From positions 1,778,615 through 1,842,614 of the forward strand of contig NZ_FQUP01000001.1 of the NCBI RefSeq assembly GCF_900129325.1: a stretch of 64,000 nt of DNA, read 5' to 3'. The notes below the pieces were generated by a model that did no database searches, was not told the origin of the DNA, and worked only from the letters and a program-made list of their open reading frames with translations. Positions 35,302 to 42,704 of the stretch are shown one piece after another. Source of the stretch: Kaistia soli DSM 19436. Its GTDB lineage: Bacteria > Pseudomonadota > Alphaproteobacteria > Rhizobiales > Kaistiaceae. Position 1 is the stretch's first letter, and every line of letters starts with the position of its first letter. Made by a program: the position numbers and the translations under genes.

Positions 35302-36342
35302 TCAACCCCGCCCCAGTTCGTCCTCGATGGGACGACCCTTGCCTTGGTTGATGCGAGCAAGCTCAGCCATGAAATCAGCCATCGCCGGGGGCTTTTCCGA
35401 CTGAAATGGTAGCGGCCGACAAACCTCGATCGCCGCGATCCCGACGCGCGCCGTCAGGATGCCGTTGATCACGCCTTCGCCGAGCCGTGCCGAAAGCCGC
35501 GCCGCGAGCCCGTGTCCAAGCACTTGCTGCACCAGGGAGTCGCCTGCAGCCATGCCCCCGGTTACAGCGAGATGGCCGACCACGAGCCGCGCCAGACGCA
35601 GGAAGCCGAGGGTGCCCGGCCTCCCGCCATAGAGCTGGCCGAGCTGACGGATCAGCCGCAGCGCCGAGACTAGGACAAACAGCACGTCGACGGCTGCGCG
35701 CGGCGAAATCGCTGTCACGACTGTCACACGCTTGGCGCTCGCCAGAACGAGGCTCTTCGCGGCGGTGTCGAAACTCGCCAGCAATTCGCGTTCGGCAAGG
35801 CCGATCAGATCGCGCCCGTCGATGATCTCGTCGGCGTGGCCGGCCAGATTGGAGCGACCCTTCGCTGTCTCGGCCCGCTCGCCATAGAGATCCGCAAGAT
35901 CGCGCACCACGGCCCGCGCCGCCTTGCGATCGTCGCGGCGTGAAGCGGCCTCGGCGTCGTCGCGGATACGGTTGATGCGTCGCAGCCGCATGAGCCCGCC
36001 GACTTCGCGGACGGAAATCGCGACAACTGCCAGCGCCGCGCACGCGGCAGCGCCGACGGCGATCCAGCCGAGCCAGTCGGCGCGGTCGAAGAGATCGCGG
36101 ATAAGGCGGTCGATCGCGAGGCCAATGCCAAGCGAGACGAGAACGCCGAGCGCGGAAAAAAGGATGTCGGACCAACGCATGCGGCGCCGCAGCTTCGGAA
36201 GCACGACAGGCACGGGTTCGTCGTCAGGTTCCGTCAGGACGACGGGCTGATCGGACGGGCGCAACGCCGCGTCCGGGTCATCGGTGACGCGGATACGGTC
36301 GAGGCGAAACGCTGCGGGTCGCCGGGGTGTCTCGACGGTCAT
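35302..36342 (-). CDS. YcjF / TIGR01620 family inner membrane protein
   Basis: A 346-residue membrane protein. Two helices (about ILFSALGVLVSLGIGLAI and WIAVGAAACAALAVVAISV) are followed by a cytoplasmic region with the DUF697-type VTAISPRAAVDVLFVLVSAL and a Gly-rich segment (GLAARLSARLGEGVINGILT). YcjF proteins pair with the YcjX GTPase-like protein; the pair is conserved and linked to phage-shock/envelope stress in enterics, with unclear function. Its ATG overlaps the ycjX stop codon by 4 bp. Confidence 0.9.
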   Translation of the reverse strand: MTVETPRRPAAFRLDRIRVTDDPDAALRPSDQPVVLTEPDDEPVPVVLPKLRRRMRWSDILFSALGVLVSLGIGLAIDRLIRDLFDRADWLGWIAVGAAACAALAVVAISVREVGGLMRLRRINRIRDDAEAASRRDDRKAARAVVRDLADLYGERAETAKGRSNLAGHADEIIDGRDLIGLAERELLASFDTAAKSLVLASAKRVTVVTAISPRAAVDVLFVLVSALRLIRQLGQLYGGRPGTLGFLRLARLVVGHLAVTGGMAAGDSLVQQVLGHGLAARLSARLGEGVINGILTARVGIAAIEVCRPLPFQSEKPPAMADFMAELARINQGKGRPIEDELGRG

Positions 36343-37880
36343 GCGAGTCGATCTCCGACAAGGAATTCGAGCGCACGGTCGAGACGGATATGCGGCAGAG
36401 AAAGCTTCATGCCCTCGGCCGTGCGCTCTAGGGCAGGAGGGCGGAAGCGCACGAAACGCAGTGGCGGTGCCCGCTCAGAAGTTGAGTCAACACCTTCGAG
36501 CGCTGCTCCCGGATTCCTCGGCAAGTCACCGGGAAAGAACGCAATTTCGGTCCGGCCGTCGAAGATCTCGCCCTCGAACAATTCGCCCGCCAGCGGCGTC
36601 CCGATGATCGATGGCAATTTCTGATTGCCGGCAGTAACAACGCCTTCGCGCGTCGCGCGGACGGAGGCGAGAGCTGCGATCTCGACGCGCGCGCCGGCCT
36701 CTTCCGCGCGGGCGATCGCCGGAGCCAGCAGGTGGCCGAGGATGCGCTCCAGCCGGTCATGATCGGCGTGATGGAGATGATCCGCCTTGGTAGCGCCGAT
36801 CAGAATGCGATCGATGCGCCGTGTGAACAGGCTGCCGAGCCAGGACGTGGCGCCTGGCCGATAGCTCCCGAGGATTTCCGTCAACGCCGCGGAAAGATCG
36901 GCGACGGCCGCAGGGCCGGCATTCAGCGCGTTCAGCGCATCGACCAGCACGATCTGGCGGTCGAGGCGGGCGAAATGATCGCGGAAGAACGGCTTCACGA
37001 CGACGGACTTATACGCTTCGTAGCGCCGCGCCATCATGCGGGCGAGCGATCCAGACGGCGCATCGCCGACCTCGCCAGGCAGCGGGCAGAAGGTGAGTGC
37101 CGGAGAGCCATCGAGATCGCCGGGCATCAGGAAGCGGCCCGGCGGCAGCGTCGAAAGGGCATGCTCATCCGCGCGGCAGGCGCGCAGATAGTCCGTGAAA
37201 AGTACTGCGAGTTCTCGGGCGACGGCTTCGTCTTCCGCCGCTGCCGCATTTGCGGCTTCGGCGCGGGCCAGGAAAGCGGCGGCAGCCGGCGGCCTACCCG
37301 GGCGACGGGCCAGCGCAATCGCCTCGCGCGACCAGGCGGCATAGTCCTTGGTGAGCAGTGGCAGGTCGAGCAGCCACTCGCCGGGATAGTCGACGATGTC
37401 CAGATTGAGCGTGCCGGAGCCGAGGCGCTGGCGGAGGAACGAGGCCGACTCGTAGGCGATCGATAGGCGAAGCTCGCTGATGCGGCGCGTCGAGTCCGGC
37501 CAGATCCGGTCCTCGACCAGCGCGCGGACGTGATCTTCGTAGTCGAAGCGCGGTACGTCGTCGTCAGGCTGGGGCTCAAGTCGCGCGCCCGTAACGCGGC
37601 CCGTTGCATAGGCGCGGAAGACGGGCAGGCGGCCGCCATGGACGAGATTGTGCACCAGCGCGGTGATGAACACGGTCTTGCCGGCGCGCGCCAGTCCGGT
37701 CACGCCGAGGCGGACAGTTGGGTTGACGATGTCGGTTGCGCGGTCTCCCAGCGTTGCGAAGGCGAGACGGGCTTCGTCGGCAAGGCTCGAGAGATTCAAT
37801 CGGAGTCCATCCGTTGCCAGAATTGACGTCGCGCCGCGGCGTCGCGGAACGCGGGGTGCCAGCGACGATGTAGGAACCAC
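36339..37880 (-). CDS. YcjX-like (DUF463) P-loop protein
   Basis: A 513-residue protein with a P-loop at residues 62-69 (TGLARAGKTVFITALVHNLV), the YcjX-type IVDYPGEWLLDLPLL switch region, QIVLVDALNALNAG and LIGATKADHLHHADHDRLE. The family binds GTP and acts with the membrane protein YcjF, whose gene overlaps its stop codon. Length is close to the family's usual size. SixA lies 18 bp upstream on the same strand, so sixA-ycjX-ycjF is probably one operon. Confidence 0.92.
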   Translation of the reverse strand: MVPTSSLAPRVPRRRGATSILATDGLRLNLSSLADEARLAFATLGDRATDIVNPTVRLGVTGLARAGKTVFITALVHNLVHGGRLPVFRAYATGRVTGARLEPQPDDDVPRFDYEDHVRALVEDRIWPDSTRRISELRLSIAYESASFLRQRLGSGTLNLDIVDYPGEWLLDLPLLTKDYAAWSREAIALARRPGRPPAAAAFLARAEAANAAAAEDEAVARELAVLFTDYLRACRADEHALSTLPPGRFLMPGDLDGSPALTFCPLPGEVGDAPSGSLARMMARRYEAYKSVVVKPFFRDHFARLDRQIVLVDALNALNAGPAAVADLSAALTEILGSYRPGATSWLGSLFTRRIDRILIGATKADHLHHADHDRLERILGHLLAPAIARAEEAGARVEIAALASVRATREGVVTAGNQKLPSIIGTPLAGELFEGEIFDGRTEIAFFPGDLPRNPGAALEGVDSTSERAPPLRFVRFRPPALERTAEGMKLSLPHIRLDRALEFLVGDRLA

Positions 37881-37898
37881 GCGGGTCAGGCGGAAGGG

Positions 37899-38444
37899 CT
37901 ATTCGTCGTCGGTCGGCGGTTCGGACCCGACGATTTCGAGTTCACGCGGCCGAAAGAAGGCAACGACTCGGCCAGTGCGGGGTCGCATCTCGGACCACTT
38001 GTGATGCTCGAAGTCGATGACCGCGAGACCGGCGGTGGGAAATTTCTCGCCGATGTCGTCGCGGACGGCTGGATTGCCATTGCCGATCAACTCAAGCGCG
38101 CATTCCTGGACGGAGGGATTGTGTCCGATGACCAGAAGCGTGCGCGCCGATCCGCCGAGCGCTGCGATGCAATCGATATAGGCGGCGGCTGGCACCTCGT
38201 AGAGGTCGCGCGTGATCCGGATTTCGAGGTCTGTTGCGATGACGGGCAGCAGCCCGATCAACGTCTCACGCGTGCGGCGAGCCGAGGAGCAGAGAATGCG
38301 GTCGGGCAGCAGACGATGGGCAGCCAGATGTTCGCCGATCATCGTCGCCGCGCGGCGCCCGCGCGGGGCGAGCGGCCGGTCGAAATCGGCTGCGCCCGGA
38401 AGATCCCAGGCCGACTTCGCATGGCGGAGCAGCAGAAGGCGCAT
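37899..38444 (-). CDS. SixA-like phosphohistidine phosphatase
   Basis: A 181-residue histidine phosphatase superfamily protein: LLLLRHAKSAWDL at the N-terminus with catalytic His8, SSARRTRETL with the second Arg, and VIGHNPSVQECALEL with the second His. SixA-type enzymes remove phosphate from Hpt-domain or NPr histidines. This is notable because the window also encodes an Hpt protein and CckA, but no direct link can be seen. It begins the run into ycjX and ycjF. Confidence 0.88.
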   Translation of the reverse strand: MRLLLLRHAKSAWDLPGAADFDRPLAPRGRRAATMIGEHLAAHRLLPDRILCSSARRTRETLIGLLPVIATDLEIRITRDLYEVPAAAYIDCIAALGGSARTLLVIGHNPSVQECALELIGNGNPAVRDDIGEKFPTAGLAVIDFEHHKWSEMRPRTGRVVAFFRPRELEIVGSEPPTDDE

Positions 38445-38540
38445 GATCGTGACCGCACTTGTTTCGTACCGGCATGATGCCGCCGGCCTTGCCGGCCGAG
38501 CGGCGCTCCTAGCACGAAACCGGGCTGCGGTCGAACGGGC

Positions 38541-39092
38541 TCAGCGACAGAATTTGCGCACGCCGCCGCTGGCGATGAAATAGCCGGTGTTGGGATCGAA
38601 GCTGCGATAGCGCTGCCCGCAATAGGCATACCATTCCCGCGTCCAGGCCGGCGGCGCGCCGTCATAGCCGGGCGGCAGCCGGTTAGCGGCGTAGCCAGGG
38701 GGAGGTGGCGGCGGCCGATTGTTGCCATAGCCGGGCAGGGGCGCCGGTGGTCTGGACGAGGCCCTGACCATGCAGTCCTGATAAGCCTGATTGTAGGCGC
38801 GGCGCCATTTTTGGGACCCCTGGCCGGCGCCGACAAGCGCTCCACCGACGCCGCCGATTGCGGCGCCATTGGCTGCACCTCTGTTGCCATCGATGATCCC
38901 GCCAAGGACGGCGCCGCCGACCGCGCCCATCACGCCACCGGCCAAGGCCCCGCCTGCTGTGTTGCTAGCGGCAGCGTGGTCGGCATAGTCGCGCGCCACG
39001 CCATCGCAATAGCCCTGCTGAGCGAGCGCCGTTCCTCCGGATGCCAGAAGCACACCGAAGGTTGCCAGTGTGAAAAGGGCCTCGATCCGCAT
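38541..39092 (-). CDS. BA14K family secreted protein with glycine zipper
   Basis: A 183-residue protein: signal peptide (LFTLATFGVLLASGGTALA), a glycine-zipper segment (GGALAGGVMGAVGGAVLGGI, repeated as GAAIGGVGGALVGAG), a Pro-rich linker (NNRPPPPPPGYAANRLPPGY) and a C-terminal BA14K motif (WYAYCGQRYRSFDPNTGYFI) ending in FCR. Four cysteines suggest periplasmic disulfides. The glycine zipper suggests membrane insertion or oligomerisation. Second BA14K-type protein of the window; divergent from flbT. Confidence 0.85.
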   Translation of the reverse strand: MRIEALFTLATFGVLLASGGTALAQQGYCDGVARDYADHAAASNTAGGALAGGVMGAVGGAVLGGIIDGNRGAANGAAIGGVGGALVGAGQGSQKWRRAYNQAYQDCMVRASSRPPAPLPGYGNNRPPPPPPGYAANRLPPGYDGAPPAWTREWYAYCGQRYRSFDPNTGYFIASGGVRKFCR

Positions 39093-39320
39093 TCCCGTCT
39101 CCGAATGTCACGTCGCGCGCCGCGGTGCGGGCTCGGACTATCGCCATCGGGTAGGCAACAATGTGGCATTCACGCCCGGCGAAGCTTCAGCTCGATTCAT
39201 TCAAAAGCCACCATTTCCGCTGACCAGCGATTAACGAATGCGGCCTTAGCGTTCCCCTCGTCGGGATGCGATTCGTGCCCGATTCCCGGCGCGAAGGCGC
39301 TGCTGCCAGGAGATCGACCG

Positions 39321-39710
39321 ATGCCGCTCAAACTGGAGCTGAAGGCAGGCGAGCGGGTGCTGCTTGGCGATCTCGTGATCGTCAACCAAGGCGGCCGCAC
39401 CAGGCTGTGCATTGAAGGTGACGCGCCGGTGTTGCGCGAGCGCGACATGATGGCCCCGGAGGCCGCCAACTCGCTGCCAAAGCGGCTCTATCTGGCGATG
39501 CAGTCCATGTATCTCTCGCGCGACGCCAGTCGCTTCCTGCCTGAGATCGCCCGGCTTACCCGGGAAATCGTCGATGCGGAGCCGGGTTTTCGGCCTTTCG
39601 TCGAGGCGATCGAGCGGCAACTTCACAGCGGCCAGCTCTATCGGGCCATGCGGGAAGTCCAGCGGCTGATCCTGCACGACGTCGACACATCGCTCGCCAA
39701 AGCGAGCTAG
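39321..39710 (+). CDS. flbT: Flagellin synthesis post-transcriptional regulator FlbT
   Basis: A 129-residue protein starting MPLKLELKAGERVLLGDLVI, with RTRLCIEGDAPVLRERDMM and LAMQSMYLSRDASRFLPEIA, all in the FlbT pattern. FlbT binds the 5' leader of flagellin mRNA and controls its translation or stability in alphaproteobacteria. AGGAG at 39308-39312 precedes the ATG at a good distance. Its usual partner flaF is not adjacent. The upstream region has three GANTC (CcrM) sites at 39194, 39270 and 39281. Confidence 0.92.
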   Translation: MPLKLELKAGERVLLGDLVIVNQGGRTRLCIEGDAPVLRERDMMAPEAANSLPKRLYLAMQSMYLSRDASRFLPEIARLTREIVDAEPGFRPFVEAIERQLHSGQLYRAMREVQRLILHDVDTSLAKAS

Positions 39711-39720
39711 TGCCTTCGGC

Positions 39721-40251
39721 TCAACGGCGACTGCTTGCGGCGAGGCGCTGCGGGATGTGCCGGCCGATACGATCGAGGCGGGGGAGCGGGCGCCCATCGG
39801 CAATTGGCCCGCGGCCGTTCGGAAGCCGCGTCGGCAGCGGCTCGGAGGCCGCGCGAGCGGCGGCAAGCGTCGCCATGTCGATCTGCAGCACCGAGATGAA
39901 TTCGTCATGCAGCCGGCGCAGTCGATCGACGGCGTCTGGCGCATAGGCTTCGAGCTCCGGCCCGACCTGACGCAGCATAGCGAGATCGGCAAGATAGGCC
40001 GCGGCGAAGTCGTTCTTCCGTGCGTCGAGCGCCGCGGCGGCAACCGTCTTGCCGGCGCGCAGCAGGACGCTTTCGGCCTCGATGAGCTGCAGCAGTGACT
40101 CCATCGTCGTCTCGATCCCCGAACATACCGCGATGGCGGCCTCGCGGGTCGAAATCACCGCTGTGTCGGCTGAATGCGGATGGAGAGCATGCGTCGGCAT
40201 GGGCGCGTCCTTCTTCGGCGGAGCGGTCGTGGTGGTGGCCTGAGCAGCCAT
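39721..40251 (-). CDS. FlgN-like flagellar chaperone candidate
   Basis: A 176-residue mostly helical protein: TREAAIAVCSGIETTMESLL then VLLRAGKTVAAAALDARKND and a C-terminal region rich in Pro/Arg. Alternating helices with an early 'E-x-L-x(n)-E-x-x-x-L' pattern and the location beside flbT suggest FlgN, the chaperone for hook-filament junction proteins. The similarity is weak and the call is partly positional. A start at 40287 would add 12 residues; the start at 40251 is a judgement. Confidence 0.5.
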   Translation of the reverse strand: MAAQATTTTAPPKKDAPMPTHALHPHSADTAVISTREAAIAVCSGIETTMESLLQLIEAESVLLRAGKTVAAAALDARKNDFAAAYLADLAMLRQVGPELEAYAPDAVDRLRRLHDEFISVLQIDMATLAAARAASEPLPTRLPNGRGPIADGRPLPRLDRIGRHIPQRLAASSRR

Positions 40252-40534
40252 TAAACGTTCGTCATCCTTAACAAACCCTCTCCGCATCGACGTTCTCCGC
40301 GATCGCCACGCCCGGTCGCTCCGAACTTGAACCCGGACATCCGAACCGCGCGGCGGCGCTTGGGGTTTTGACGTCAGACTAAAAAAGTCCAGTTTTATAC
40401 GGTGGTTAGTCGGCTTTCATGACAGACGTGACCTCGTTATTTTGATGTATGACAAACCGGTTCCGGGGCGGTTGTCCTCGGACGGGTGCATCGCTATATT
40501 CCGCGCCGCAAAGCCACCGAGCCAGGGGTTGTTC

Positions 40535-40951
40535 ATGACGCTAGACAGTCTTGAAGAGTATCGGCCTTCTGAGACCGAGCCCTTCATGAACGAGCGGCAG
40601 AGAGAGTATTTCCGCAAGAAGCTCCTCGCCTGGAAAGAGGACATCCTGAAGGAGTCGCGCGAGACCCTTCAGCATCTTCAGGACGAAAACCAGAACCATC
40701 CCGATCTCGCCGATCGCGCCTCTTCGGAGACGGATCGCGCGATCGAGCTTCGCGCACGCGACCGTCAGCGCAAGCTGATCTCGAAGATCGACGCCGCGCT
40801 GCAGCGGATCGATGACGGCAGCTACGGTTTCTGTGAAGAGACCGGCGAGCCGATCAGCCTTAAGCGTCTCGACGCGCGGCCGATCGCAACGCTGTCGATC
40901 GAGGCTCAGGAGCGGCATGAGCGCCGCGAGAGAGTCTATCGCGACGACTAG
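40535..40951 (+). CDS. dksA: RNA polymerase-binding transcription factor DksA
   Basis: A 138-residue protein: an N-terminal coiled-coil hairpin (MNERQREYFRKKLLAWKEDI ... DRASSETDRAIELRARDRQR) with the acidic tip region, then IDDGSYGFCEETGEPISLKR and LDARPIATLSIEAQERHERR. DksA binds the RNA polymerase secondary channel and works with ppGpp. The C-terminal domain keeps only one of the four zinc cysteines (Cys followed by EET; the second pair is Ser and Ala), so it probably binds no zinc, as in other rhizobial DksA proteins. A strong terminator follows. Confidence 0.93.
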   Translation: MTLDSLEEYRPSETEPFMNERQREYFRKKLLAWKEDILKESRETLQHLQDENQNHPDLADRASSETDRAIELRARDRQRKLISKIDAALQRIDDGSYGFCEETGEPISLKRLDARPIATLSIEAQERHERRERVYRDD

Positions 40952-40990
40952 ACCGCGCGGTACTGGCTGGCTCGATGGGGTGACACCATA

Positions 40991-41023
40991 AAAAGAGGCG
41001 CGGTCCATGGCCGCGCCTCTTTT
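40991..41023. terminator. Bidirectional terminator between dksA and the fliO-like gene
   Basis: A 13-bp stem AAAAGAGGCGCGG/CCGCGCCTCTTTT with a 7-nt loop, with A-run before and T-run after (TTTTGTTTCTTT), so it can end transcripts from both convergent genes. Confidence 0.9.
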
Positions 41024-41049
41024 GTTTCTTTCGCTTAAGGCTGGACCGC

Positions 41050-42357
41050 CTAGGTGCGGCGGCTGCCTGAGATCTCGCCGAGAAGGCGGGCCATTTCCTT
41101 CTCGAGATCACCGACCGAACTCGCACGGCTCCGGTCCTCGGGCTCAACGGGAGGTGCTTCCTCGAGCGGCTCTTCGGACAAGCGCGGCTCGCGCGGCGGT
41201 TCGATCGACGGCGCCGCTATGGCCGGTTCGCGCATCGGGCGCATCGGACGGCCCGGATCGCGGACGTCATCCGGATTGATGTCGAAGATCGGCTCGAAGC
41301 GCGGGGCGTGATCGGGATCGGCGATCGGCGCGCCATAGGGTGCGTCACCCATGACAGGCGGGGCAACGGGTGGGGCCGGCGGCATCGCCGGACGCGGCTG
41401 CGGCCGAACCGGCTCCATGCGCGACGGCTCCGGACGCAACGCGTCGGAACGCGAGACTTCCGCGCGGGGCGGCTCGACAGCGGGCGCGACGTCAACAATC
41501 TCTTCCGCGGGGGGCTCGGGTGCCTTGGGCGCCACGGGCGTGGTCCGGCCGAGAGGGCGCATGGGCGGCTCTGGCCGGCGCGGTTCGGCCTGCGACTCCG
41601 AGGTGGACGGCTCAGACGCTGCGCGGCCACGGCCAACTGCACCCAGGAAAGATGCCATCGCACGTGTCGGCCTCGCCGGCGGCTGCGGCGCACGCACAGT
41701 CGGCGCAGGCTCCGGCTCGGCTGCGACTTCGACGATCTCGACGGCTTCCGCTACCGTGACCGTCTCGATGGCCGAGACAGGCTCTTCCTCGGCACGGACT
41801 TCTTCCGCCTGCTGCGGCTCGCGATTGGGCGCCTCAGGTTCCATCACCGGCGGGACGTATGCTGTGCGAACCGGCTCTGGCCGGCTCGGCTCGGCGCGCG
41901 GCGGTTCGCTCCAGGCGGCAGGCTGAGCCTGCGGCGGCTCGGTATAAGCCTCATCCGCCGGGCTGCGCGTCGGCTCACCGAGCGGCGGCGCGGCCTGATA
42001 GCGCTGCGACTGGCCGGTCGCCCGGGCTGCCGCCTCGGCACGACGCTGGGCTGCGGACGGGCGATGGATTGCCGCCTCGACGACGAGGTCGGTAGGCCCA
42101 CCGATCAGGATGAGATGCTCGACATTGTCGCGCCTCACCAGCACCAGCCGGCGCTTCTGGTCGACGGGGAGTGCATCGAGGACGCTGAGCCGCGGCTGGC
42201 GGCCACGGATCGCGGTCGTACCGATCCGGTTGCCCGTGAAGGTCCTGATCAGCCAGAACACGATCAATATGATGATGGCGACAATAACCAGCGTGATCGC
42301 AAACTGAGCGATCATGGCGCCGGTCGTGCCGAGCATCGGTTCGAGATAGTCACGCAT
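41050..42357 (-). CDS. FliO-like flagellar protein with long Pro/Glu-rich tail
   Basis: A 435-residue protein. One N-terminal membrane helix (AQFAITLVIVAIIILIVFWL) is followed by a FliO-type domain (PRLSVLDALPVDQKRRLVLV, RDNVEHLILIGGPTDLVVEA) up to about residue 90. The remaining 340 residues are low-complexity Pro/Ala/Glu/Arg-rich, ending in a short helix (SVGDLEKEMARLLGEISGSR). FliO helps assemble the flagellar export gate. The ATG at 42357 is chosen because AGGAG lies 7 bp upstream on the minus strand. Convergent with dksA, divergent from cckA. Confidence 0.75.
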   Translation of the reverse strand: MRDYLEPMLGTTGAMIAQFAITLVIVAIIILIVFWLIRTFTGNRIGTTAIRGRQPRLSVLDALPVDQKRRLVLVRRDNVEHLILIGGPTDLVVEAAIHRPSAAQRRAEAAARATGQSQRYQAAPPLGEPTRSPADEAYTEPPQAQPAAWSEPPRAEPSRPEPVRTAYVPPVMEPEAPNREPQQAEEVRAEEEPVSAIETVTVAEAVEIVEVAAEPEPAPTVRAPQPPARPTRAMASFLGAVGRGRAASEPSTSESQAEPRRPEPPMRPLGRTTPVAPKAPEPPAEEIVDVAPAVEPPRAEVSRSDALRPEPSRMEPVRPQPRPAMPPAPPVAPPVMGDAPYGAPIADPDHAPRFEPIFDINPDDVRDPGRPMRPMREPAIAAPSIEPPREPRLSEEPLEEAPPVEPEDRSRASSVGDLEKEMARLLGEISGSRRT

Positions 42358-42704
42358 CCCGCTCTCCTGGTGCGCCGGCACCGGCAAGGGCGCCCGCCAT
42401 CGTCAAGGTCCATGCGCGACAAGCGCGCAGCATCAGAATGGGGTTTTCGTGCGCCGGCTCGCAGTTGGCAAGGGCTGCGACGACGAATCGGCTTATCAAT
42501 GCCGAAAAGCCGTTAGCAATTCACTAACCATCACGTGAACAAGCTGGCTCGATTACTGCGCGAATCGCCTGTTCGAGCCGTCTTCCGAAAGTCCGCGATC
42601 GTGCTCCCGCAGCTGCACCGCATCAATGCCGCCTCCTTCACAGCCCGCCGGGACAAGACCGGGCCGGGCTCGGCTGTGGGCTGCGTTGCGGCAGGTGGCA
42701 TGCG
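42358..42704. other. Divergent regulatory region between the fliO-like gene and cckA
   Basis: 347 bp with no supported gene. It holds a CtrA-like site (42513-42531) and a GAATC (GANTC) methylation motif at 42485-42489. Frames antisense to cckA that reach into this region are shadows. Confidence 0.55.
42513..42531. promoter_or_regulatory. Candidate CtrA binding site
   Basis: TTAG-CAATTCA-CTAACCAT resembles the CtrA consensus TTAA-N7-TTAAC with the frequent CAT extension, with one deviation in each half. It lies 156 bp upstream of the fliO-like start and 174 bp upstream of cckA. Flagellar genes are classic CtrA targets. Confidence 0.35.

Noticed and set aside
39229-39248. Possible CtrA site (TTAACGAAT) upstream of flbT
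   Set aside because: Only one half-site is present; no second TTAA at 7-bp spacing.
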